From contig CM076959.1 of NCBI GenBank assembly GCA_039566865.1, positions 2,773,501-2,837,500 on the forward strand: DNA of 64,000 bases, read 5' to 3'. How positions within the stretch are numbered: the stretch's first letter is position 1; every line of letters begins with the position of its first letter. Origin of the DNA: Aurelia coerulea. Lineage: Eukaryota; Cnidaria; Scyphozoa; Semaeostomeae; Ulmaridae. The translations under genes were made by a program, and so were the position numbers. Below, piece by piece: positions 56,698-64,000 of the stretch. The notes under the pieces are model-generated. The model was not told the origin of the DNA. It saw only the letters and a list, made by a program, of their open reading frames with translations, and did no database searches.

Positions 56698-58240
56698 CAG
56701 GTTTGTCTAAGAATACTATAGATATCATTGTAAGTTCTTGGCGCGAAGGTACAAAGTCACAGTATCAGTCATTTGCAAAGAAATGGTTTGAATTTTGCAA
56801 GACAAATAAATGTCATATTACTTCACCTCCATTGCCCCTGGCAATGCAATTCCTCTCAGATATGTTTCACTCTGGTTTGTCATATGGCTCTATAAACACA
56901 GCAAGAAGTGTTTTATCCTCATTGCTATACCTTGATAATAGTAGTATTCAATTTGGACAATTGCCCATTGTTAAGAGATTCATGAAAGGGATCTTTGAAT
57001 TACGGCCATCACTCCCTAAATATACTACAACCTGGAATGTGAATCTTGCATTTGAATACATCAGAAAACACAATCTGGCATTGTTAAAGGCACTGTGTCC
57101 ATGTAAGTAGACGACTTCGAGGGGGGTATCTCGAAAACATGTGATCTTTCGTCGTTTTTTCATGTGAGCGTTGCAAAGCGTTGTTTGTTAGTCAAACGAT
57201 TGTTTCAAGTTCTTTTGAATTCGTCAGCAGGTATGCAGTAATCTCGCCTTTTGAAATAGTGTTCTAGAATTTTCAAAGGTTCTTGTTTTCTTCTTTTGTG
57301 TGATTGTTATCAGACAGATTAATGAACATAAAAGCATGTTTTGACAAGTTTTTTTGAATTCGTCAGCAGGGACTCGGCAATCTCGCCTTTTGAAATGATG
57401 TTCTAGAATTTTCAATGGTCCTTGTTTTCTTCTTTTGTGTTATTGTTATCAGACAGAATAGGTTTCCTTTCCTTTCGACCACGAGGCTCTTGTTTTCATG
57501 TGATCAGTTTAAAACAGCCTGCCCTAAACCAATCAAATTCTTGATCATTTACATGCATGTCAGCATCGTGTCAGCAGTTTTAACTGTTCGTGCATGCAAT
57601 TTATTGATATATGGACACAGTGCCTTTAACATTGAAAAATTTGTCTCATAGGATAGCATTTCTCTTCTGCCTATTAGGTGGGCAAAGATGCCAGACAGTT
57701 AGCAAACTTTACATTGATAATATGATTTTAGATGAAGATAAAGTAACATTTCTGATTACTGAAAAACTGAAACATACCAGGATAGGTACCCACCAAAAGC
57801 CATTAGAATTTGTGGCTTTTCCCCATCATAAGAATTTATGCATTGTGAATCATTTAAAGGAATATCTACAAAAAACTGGTAACTTGCGTGGACAAGAAAA
57901 ACAATTGCTAATTAGCTTTATAAAACCCCATAAAGCTGTATCTCGTGACACCATTTCTCAATGGATAAGAGCCGTTATGGAATCTGCAGGTGTTGACACC
58001 GACAGGTATAGCAGTCACAGCACAAGAGCCGCTTCTGCTTCACATCTTGCTTCAAAGCAATTTGATATTAAAGACATAATGAGTGCAGCTGGTTGGTCTA
58101 AAGAAGAAACTTTTCAAAATTTTATCACTTCAATAATTCTACCTTTAATTATGGCAATGCTATTTTGGAAACATTGTGAACATTGTTATTATTTGCTTTT
58201 AGTTTTGATTATGGCAGTGCTATGTTCGAGACACTGTTAA
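56523..58240 (+). pseudogene. DIRS tyrosine recombinase split by a TTAA element
   Basis: The N-terminal part (56523-57087) has a core-binding domain: SSWREGTKSQYQSFAKKWFE, LSYGSINTARSVLSSLLYLD. The C-terminal part (57627-58174) has LLGGQRCQT (first catalytic Arg), EKLKHTR (Lys loop), HSTRAASASHLA (HxxR) and the AGWSKEETF region. An active-site Tyr is expected shortly afterwards, but the end is altered: IILPLIMAMLFWKHC replaces the usual tail and may be a 61-bp tandem duplication. Removing the element 57088-57625 with one TTAA makes both parts one continuous frame. Confidence 0.8.
57088..57625. mobile_element. 538-bp TTAA-flanked MITE inside the DIRS recombinase gene
   Basis: AGGCACTGTGTCCAT at the left is inverted as ATGGACACAGTGCCT at the right, with TTAA at 57084-57087 and 57626-57629. 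Its interior holds a direct repeat of about 105 bp (57217-57320 and 57353-57456, about 90 percent identical, with AATTCGTCAGCAGG). No coding. Its ends are unlike those of the CCCTAT elements. Confidence 0.9.
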
Positions 58241-58265
58241 CATTATCATTGTTGGTTTTTGTAAC
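58143..58265 (+). repeat. ~61-bp tandem duplication at the recombinase 3' end
   Basis: TTAATTATGGCAATGCTATTTTGGAA... is followed by a diverged copy TTTGATTATGGCAGTGCTATGTTC... . It replaces the expected C-terminal end of the recombinase. Confidence 0.6.
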
Positions 58266-58403
58266 ATGCTGTGAAAAAAAAGGAACAAAATCTTTTGTTT
58301 ATTTCTGCTCTTCCTTAGCCGGTAGTGATAAGTAACATTGACTCAATGACGGCTCTAAAATCTCGTACAACTTCGGAATGACGTAGGCTGATGGTGAAAT
58401 AGA

Positions 58404-58695
58404 ATTGAAAATTAAACGAGACTTACCTGGAAGGGAAGTTGAAGTTTGATTGTAATTCTATGAACCATCAGCCAGGAGTGGAGGAGTTGTACGCCCGTCC
58501 TATTATCACAGATAGCTTTGCCCCAACCCAAACTCCTCCAGTCTCGTCATTGAGTCAATTTAGCTCTAAAGGCTGGTTTGCGCGTGCGCGGTACTGTCTC
58601 TCGTACAACTCCTCCACTCCTGGCTGATGGTTCATAGAATTACAATCAAACTTCAATTTCCCTTCCAGGTAAGTCTCGTTTAATTTTCAATTTTC
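58404..58695. repeat. 292-bp palindrome at the DIRS right end
   Basis: Arms of about 90 bp (58404-58492 and about 58602-58695; core GGCTGATGGTTCATAGAATT) differ at about one position. The loop of about 109 bp contains TGGTTTGCGCGTGCGCGGTA, the complement of left-end sequence. Either the internal complementary region is extended here or the end of a second DIRS copy has been added. Confidence 0.75.
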
Positions 58696-58989
58696 CTTCA
58701 TTGTGTGCTAAGTTTTGGCTGGTACCTTTTCACCAAGAGCATAATGGAACAATCAGACAAGAAGGACCAGACAAGAAGGGAGCACATAAATCAGAGAAGA
58801 TATTTTGAAGTCAACAAATGATATAAACTTTAGACATACATAATTCAAACAATGGGCAATCTAGCTATTCTGTAAAAGAGTCTAATTCAAACAATATTTT
58901 TTCAATTTTTGCAAACATACTACAATGTATAACACCACTGAAAGTAAATAAACCTTTCTTTAGTAAAATAGCTAAAGCTGTGTTACATA

Positions 58990-59810
58990 TATTTGTTTAT
59001 AAGAAACCGTAATTTATATAAGTTAAACCCACCTGAACCCAGCTGAACCCAGCTGAACCCATCTGAACCCAACTGAATCCATCTGAACCCAGCTGAATCC
59101 GTCTGAATCCATCTAAACCCAGCTGAACCAAGGTGAATCCATCTGAACCCAGCAGAGACCAACCTGACGCAATAGAAATCCCAAGAGGTCATGGGATTTG
59201 TATAAAGCACACAAGCAGGGAATTGGCATTTAACACTTGTTCATAATGCTAATGGCTCTGTTTGGAATTATAGCCGGAAACTCAAAGGACGTTTTAGTCA
59301 AATAAATGACGAAAACAATATTGTGTACACGTGAAGGTGAAAAAGTTAGGCCTGATGATTTAGTAGTAGAGTGATATCACTGCGAAAGAAGTCCAGGACA
59401 ATTTTTGGACAGTTTACCTACCTTCATAAAACGCAACCAGGAAAGAAATTGCTTGAAATTACCCGAATTTTTTTGCAAAAATCTACTCTCCAGATGTTTG
59501 GGTATTAAAGTTTGGATGCCGGCTAAAATATCTCCTGGATTGGCGGAGTTATGGCCACACACAAATCGATAAGACACTTTGAACCCATAAAATGCCAAAA
59601 TGAAAAACCGTCCGAGCCAATGAGATCAGAACGATTGTTATTCAGCTGTTTTCATTAACACCATAAAGCGCTAACTATGCTTATCACGCGCTTCTTTTGA
59701 TACATTGTTCTTGATATTTCCAAACGGAGCCATCACACCTGGCAGGGGACCTCTTGGGAATTTCTATCGAGTCAGGTTGGTCTCTGCTGGGTTCAGATGG
59801 GTTCTCCCGT
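58990..59810. repeat. minisatellite-containing hairpin repeat
   Basis: 59031-59165 has about thirteen 10-bp units TGAACCCAGC/TGAATCCATC. The segment CATCTGAACCCAGCAGAGAC through CCCAAGAGGT (about 59138-59192) is inverted at about 59744-59798. The left border TATATAAGTTAAACCCACCT is shared, in reverse complement, with the short minisatellite at 26437-26480. The minus strand of the array encodes a meaningless GFRWIQLGS repeat. Confidence 0.65.
59395..59600 (+). repeat. partial copy of the 27676-28651 foldback arm
   Basis: TTTACCTACCTTCATAAAACGCAACCAGG... through ATGTTTGGG and GGATTGGCGGAGTTATGGCC follow the left arm at 27815-27955, with substitutions. It lies in the loop of the minisatellite hairpin. 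Confidence 0.6.
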
Positions 59811-60042
59811 ACTCAGTAGATAGATATCAACAATGAAAAGGCCATCAACAAACCTTTCTCTCTTAAATCGTTGGTATTTATGGCCACCACGAGCTTTCGC
59901 GTCTTTGGATCGTCCTTACGGGCAATTCGAAATAATGTCATTCCTAGAAAACGATATTCTACGCTTTCATTTCAAAGTCTTAATAGGGACAAGCAATCAA
60001 TACGCTGAAATCGATATGAATATGTTTCGCACATTTACATAC

Positions 60043-60247
60043 CTGCACTTTTTCCCAGTAGCTCTTCTGGCTCTGCTGCTATTTCTCTTCTCTTAAGCTT
60101 CCCAAGGCCCACCCACTTTCGCTGAGTCATGTCATGCCAAAGCCAAAACGTGCATCTCTTCCGCTCGCACCGATGAAAAGTCCCGTATGATGGGAGAAAA
60201 TCAAAGTTCAAGTCATCGTCGAATGCCCCGGGGAGTCGGGAAGACAT
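60043..60247 (-). CDS. candidate host first coding exon (MSSRLPGAFDDDL...), GTATGT donor
   Basis: ATG at 60247 opens 68 codons: MSSRLPGAFDDDLNFDFLPS, YGTFHRCERKRCTFWLWHDM, GKLKRREIAAEPEELLGKSA. The exon ends exactly at AAAAGTGCAG/GTATGT. Acidic start, Cys-x4-Cys and a basic C-terminus; no family recognised. Upstream (60280-60310) is GC-rich with CCCCGGGGACCCCCCC, as at a promoter. The next exon would lie leftward, in the 59-60 kb repeats or beyond. Confidence 0.35.
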
Positions 60248-61440
60248 TTCATGTAAATCTGTCCAAACTGGATGTAATGTTTTCGTATTCCCCGGGGACC
60301 CCCCCTCGGGGAAGTAAATGACAGGTGCATAATACCTTCAGCCGTCCGCAAAATATGTTTTTTGGCCCTCCAGCCCCTTGCGGTCGATTTGCTTGGCAGG
60401 CAAACTGTGCTAAAAGGCGGACCATGTTTTCTCCAATAACAATGGAGAGGCTTGTTGTTTTTTAATCGTTTTACGTCATTTTATTCTGAGCCCTTGTGAC
60501 CAGCATGTTATCTACATGGAAAAAGCCATCTAGCCAATAACATGCTTCTTCACCGGTGCTGAAACGCCATCTTCACCGGTGCTCAATATGATCCACTATT
60601 TTACAATTCCTTAATTCCACATAATTACAATATTTACAATAATTAAGAAAGAAATTAAACTTATCTACAGATTCAGGATTAAGACTAACATGAACAAAAC
60701 CAGAGTATTTAAAATATCTACATAATTAAAAATTAACCCAGCCCTAGATAAACATTCTCAAATTCATACAATAAGTCATTTTTCTCAGCAATGTCTAAAA
60801 CTTTAACCAAGTTTAATTGAGCGATCAACGAATGACATCTAAATGCATTGCGACAGCTAGTGCACAGGTGGCGGAGAATGGTTCAGTATTTTTAAAATGG
60901 AATTGTTCAGTTTAAAATGAGTAAAAACAAACCTTTTTTGTCAGTTAAATGTTTGTGATTTCTCTGTGAATCTGATCCTTAGGCGAACGTGCAAACGACT
61001 GTTTGGTGTTACTGTTTAGTGTTGTTGCTGTTGTCTCAGAAATACTCAGCGTGAAAAAGAAAAATGTCTGTAGGTTCACAAATGGCCTCGCGGCTGGGCA
61101 CATTTTCTTCGCCTTTTCCCGCTGTTCTTCGGCCACTGGCTGGCTACCAACACACATCTGACCAATCCTCAGCAACCCCTTTGTCTTCTCATGACCCTCT
61201 TATTTCCACTCGCACCACGCAAAAAGCGCTGAGCAAGGAATTGTGAACGCAGGTCTGCTTTACTCGCAATCTCGCAAGGAGCCTGCGCATTTTCGCTACT
61301 TCGCCTACGCAGTCTCACTACTGCGCCTGCGCAAATCAGAGTCTCGGCAATAGGCACTGTGCCGAAACGTGCTGTTTCGCACAGCTATAGTCCCGTTTCG
61401 CTTTGGTGCGATTTTAAATTCTCAGGTTCACATGCTATCG
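60248..61440. promoter_or_regulatory. GC/CpG-richer block, possible divergent promoter region (61250-61400)
   Basis: 61255-61400 is locally rich in CpG and carries two NRF1-like motifs (CCTGCGCATTTTCGC and CGCCTGCGCAAA), plus ATAGGCACTGTGCCGAA and TTTCGCACAGC palindromic words. The candidate first exon at 61485 lies just downstream on plus; the 60043-60247 exon points away on minus. At 60552 and 60574 CTTCACCGGTGCT repeats. The inference rests on composition and motifs only. Confidence 0.25.
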
Positions 61441-61484
61441 GAAAGAAAACAAGGCCATTAGAGAAGAGTTCCTTGCAATAATTC

Positions 61485-61528
61485 ATGGACCCCTTAAAGA
61501 AAGAAGATACGCTGATTGTTAAATTTTG
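61485..61528 (+). CDS. candidate host first coding exon (MDPLKKEDTLIVKF), GTAAGC donor
   Basis: ATTCATGGACCCC starts 14 codons plus two bases and ends at TTTTG/GTAAGCAG. It sits about 100 bases downstream of the CpG-richer block. The nearest good acceptor (61883) is in the wrong phase for the long frame there, so another exon may lie between. Confidence 0.35.
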
Positions 61529-61883
61529 GTAAGCAGATTCTTATTTTGACTTCTGAATTGCAATTTTAGATTTACATTCAATGAAGATTCGTGAAGGAGG
61601 ATTGATATGCCCTCCATTCCAAATCTTAAGAGACTTAAATTAAGAAACGTAGCAACTTTGTAGCAACTGTTCGGATCATATTTGAACAAAGACAAATAAC
61701 TACATTCTTTTTATCATGCTAAAATGTCACATAGTTAGTGATTTTGCAAGGTGCCAGGTAGTACCCATGATACAACAATTTAAATTTGTTCCGAAGACGT
61801 TCTACAAGGCAAATTGCAATTAATTAGGTTAAAAGGTTTAGAACATTGATATCAAATTCTTTCTAACAATAATTTTTGTCCAG

Positions 61884-62306
61884 GTTGTTGAAATTGTCAA
61901 AGGCAAAAGTGTTACCAATGAGGAGATTTTAACAAAGTTCGTTATTGAAAAGGAGAACATTGGTATTGTAGATATTCCAGGCCTAAGAGAAATAGGAATT
62001 GTTGTTCAAGATTTATTTGGCAGCGAAATCAAGGTGCAGAGGAAAAGGTCCACAAAAATTGATGGGACAAATATTCAGTTCAGAGAATATCTAAATCTTT
62101 GCAGCGTAAGATATGCACCAGGGGAAGTCCAGCTGCATATCAATCAAGATTTATATGGTTGGATTTTACAAACTATCAATCACCACACATATACATTCAT
62201 CAAAGAAACACCTTACTTTGTAAACAATAATTGCTGCACAATTGACTTAGTAACATTTTTGCTTGTTAACAAAGGCTATATTAATAAGAGGAATAAATGG
62301 CATTGA
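61884..62306 (+). CDS. probable exon, unknown protein
   Basis: The acceptor TTTTTGTCCAG (61883) precedes an open frame: VVEIVKGKSVTNEEILTKFV, IEKENIGIVDIPGLREIGIV, VQDLFGSEIKVQRKRSTKID. It either ends at the donor-like AGC/GTAAGA (62105) or runs on to the TGA at 62304. The sequence looks like a folded alpha/beta domain, and coding bias differs from the surroundings. No family recognised. Confidence 0.35.
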   Translation, partial: VVEIVKGKSVTNEEILTKFVIEKENIGIVDIPGLREIGIVVQDLFGSEIKVQRKRSTKIDGTNIQFREYLNLCSVRYAPGEVQLHINQDLYGWILQTINHHTYTFIKETPYFVNNNCCTIDLVTFLLVNKGYINKRNKWH

Positions 62307-62994
62307 TATCCATGAAACAGACATCAACATTTTAAAAAATGATATAACTGAATCAAATTTATTGTTCATGTTGTACTCTCTGAGTAAACTGAAACTTTGT
62401 TTGGCTTTAGCCAAAATGAGAAGACAGAAAGGTTGTCACGACACAAAGTGATATGTTATGCTCAAAATTATTGGTTAAAGGCCCAACAGGAAAGGTGGAG
62501 AATATTTTATCCAAGAATTGTCAGTGCTTTTCTGCATGGTGGTCAAGTGGGAGTAGTCACGTTTCACCTTGTTGTGCTCATTATGAGTGCTTCATAGCTA
62601 AACTTCTCACTTAACTTCCACTGCATGCCAGGAAAACGATAATCTTACAAAGTTTAAACGATTGAAATCAATTCTAAGATAGCGGATGCTGTTGGGAGAA
62701 TTCTTTGAGGTTTTATAGGTAGGTTTTCTGTTGCACGAGGTTAGCCTAAGGCCTGTTTAGTCACCACTCTTGAATGCCGATGACGAGATGCAGAACATTG
62801 TCAGTGCCAGTCATGGATGAAGAAAGCGTATAGAAAATTGGGCGCTAATGCAGTTTCGCACACCCTCTTCAGACCGTGTCTATACTGTTTGTACTTATAA
62901 CTTTGTCGTTGTATGTCTGTTACATATCTATTGTATATCAATCGATAGCCCAGAACATGGGGATTAATTTGATATATAATTAATAATTACTCAC
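62307..62994. other. non-coding region, intronic for the minus-strand gene
   Basis: If the exon at 62995-63064 is real, this is its first intron. No acceptor-plus-frame combination was convincing. Confidence 0.25.
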
Positions 62995-63064
62995 CTTCAA
63001 TTCCATCTTTTATTAGCCAAAATACATCCATGACTAACCTCCAAATCTTCACTCCGTCCGCCAT
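62995..63064 (-). CDS. candidate host first coding exon (MADGVKIWRL...), GTGAGT donor
   Basis: ATG at 63064 in good context (TTGATAATGGCGG) opens 23 codons plus one base: MADGVKIWRLVMDVFWLIKD then GIE, ending GAAG/GTGAGTAAT, a consensus donor. The amphipathic hydrophobic stretch (WRLVMDVFWLI) could be a signal anchor or helix. Transcription would run leftward; an E-box palindrome lies 24 bases upstream. Confidence 0.4.
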
Positions 63065-63087
63065 TATCAATCCGATCGAGTTCTTCG

Positions 63088-63097
63088 GTCACGTGAC
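63088..63097. promoter_or_regulatory. GTCACGTGAC palindrome (bHLH-type E-box)
   Basis: A perfect 10-bp palindrome containing CACGTGAC, the core bound by USF/MITF/TFE-type factors in animals, lies just upstream of the candidate ATG at 63064. Binding is inferred. Confidence 0.4.
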
Positions 63098-63164
63098 CAG
63101 TAGCCTCGACTTCAAACTCAAAGAAAGGGGTCCTCATGGATCGTTTACTCCTCGGAGAACTAAG

Positions 63165-64000
63165 AGCCGGGAGTTAGACCCTTGAGCTGTCTGTCATCGA
63201 GCTGCCGCTGAGAGAGCTAAAAATTTACGTCTCGATTTTAGACAAGGGAAATAGACCCTAGGGCTGTCAGTCCTCGAGCTGCCGGTGAGAGGGCTAAAAA
63301 TTTATACTTCGATTTTAGACCCGAGAGTTAGACCCTTGAGCTGTCCGTCCTCGAGCTGCCCGTGAGAGAGCTAAAAATTTACGTCTCGATTTTAGACAAG
63401 GGAAATAGACCCTAGGGCTGTCAGTCCTCGAGCTGCCGGTGAGAGGGCTAAAAATTTATACTTCGATTTTAGACCCGAGAGTTAGACCCTCGAGCTGTCC
63501 GTCCTCGAGCTGCCCGTGAGAAAGCTAAAAATTTACGTCTCGATTTTAGACCAGGGAGCTAGGCCCTTTGGCTGTCCGTCCTCGAGCTGCCGGTGAGAGG
63601 GCTAAAAATTTATACTTCGATTTTAGACCCGAGTGTTAGACCCTTGAGCTGTCCGTCCTCGAGCTGCCCGTGAGAGAGCTAAAAATTTACGTCTCGATTT
63701 TAGACCAGGGAGCTAGACCCTTGGGCTGTCCGTCCTCGAGCTGCCGGTGAGAGAGGTAAAAATGTACGTCTCGATTTTAGACAAGGGAAATAGACCCTCG
63801 AGCTGTCCGTCCTCAAACTGCCGGTGAGAGAGCTAAAAACTTATACCTCGATTTTAGACCAGGGAGCTAGACCCTAGAGCTGTCCGTCCTCGAGCTGCCC
63901 GTGAGAGAGCTAAAAATTTACGTCTCGATTTTTGACAAGGGAAATAGCCCCTTGAGCTGTCCGTCCTCGAGCTGCCCCTGAGAAAGCTAAAAATTTACGT
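63165..64000 (+). repeat. 77-bp satellite, about 11 units, continues beyond the window
   Basis: The core TCCTCGAGCTGCC recurs at 63271, 63347, 63425 and 63502 and onward (spacing 76-78). Two unit types partly alternate: one with TTTACGTCTCGATTTTAGAC, the other with TTTATACTTCGATTTTAGAC. This gives a dimer of about 154 bp in the first part of the array. There is no gene; it begins about 100 bases upstream of the minus-strand first exon. Confidence 0.9.

Larger units (their letters stand above)
53361..58695 (+). mobile_element. DIRS-type tyrosine-recombinase retrotransposon
   Basis: Order gag, reverse transcriptase/RNase H, tyrosine recombinase, all on plus. Terminal sequences are inverted rather than LTR-like: the left end (53361-53405, CACCATCAGCCTACGTCATT) recurs inverted at about 58361-58405. 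Near the right end a block carries inverted copies of left-end-adjacent sequence (GTACCGCACACGCGCAAACC versus GGTTTGCGCGTGCGCGGTAC), like the internal complementary region of DIRS elements. No integrase or aspartic protease is present. ORF1 and RT are frameshifted in several places, and the recombinase is split by a TTAA element. Confidence 0.85.

Noticed and set aside
58983..59210. Protein-like repeat GFRWIQLGS on the minus strand
   Set aside because: It is the translation of a 10-bp DNA minisatellite that stays open by chance; no start context or partner exon.
61485..62105. Joining the MDPLKKEDTLIVKF exon directly to the 61884 exon
   Set aside because: Exon 1 ends two bases into a codon, while the long frame in the next exon needs phase 0; direct joining produces a stop.
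63165..64000. Regular repeats considered as a CRISPR-like array
   Set aside because: Units are head-to-tail with no unique spacers; it is a satellite, and the DNA is clearly eukaryotic.

Overview
The window looks like AT-rich, repeat-dense animal nuclear DNA. Coding signals are short exons with GT/AG borders and there are no operons. Several protein families (SWIM-finger and Myb/SANT-like transposon proteins, a Crypton-like recombinase, a DIRS retroelement, ZMYM1-type hAT) are ones I associate with cnidarian or other marine-invertebrate genomes. That assignment comes from memory of the families and is tentative. No confidently recognised single-copy host gene is complete here; several candidate host first exons are listed.

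Layout. 0-5.5 kb: decayed Crypton-like tyrosine recombinase, a coiled-coil repeat-family ORF, a hAT transposase tail (all minus strand), an 804-bp palindromic foldback element and a minisatellite-bearing repeat. 6.2-11.3 kb: a 5.1-kb DNA transposon with 96-bp terminal inverted repeats (one mismatch) and a perfect 9-bp target duplication. It carries an apparently intact two-exon gene of unknown function and two younger insertions. 11.5-20 kb: a C48/ULP1-like protease fragment, a 296-bp tandem duplication, a three-level nest of foldback elements, an unnamed repeat-family pseudogene and a tRNA-Ser-like SINE. 20.5-26 kb: paired minisatellite elements, one split by a TTAA element that itself holds a TA element. 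27-33 kb: zinc-finger exons interrupted by a 9-bp-TSD foldback, a split C2H2-like finger and a THAP-like finger. 34-44 kb: hAT MITE, Gypsy gag/protease remnant, piggyBac transposase pseudogene, SWIM protein, Myb/SANT-like protein. 46-50 kb: a two-exon transposase-like gene and a SWIM-finger gene with one frameshift. 53.4-58.7 kb: a DIRS retrotransposon whose recombinase gene is split by a TTAA element. 59-64 kb: minisatellite hairpin, three candidate host first exons and a 77-bp satellite running off the window end.

The main story is transposon stratigraphy. Intact target duplications (TA, TTAA, 8 bp, 9 bp) show which element landed in which. Four palindromic elements with different interiors share the terminus CCGGGTG and a TA target. 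A family of CAGGT-type minisatellites with about 10-bp spacing recurs at eight places. All calls come from reading the sequence; no database search was possible.
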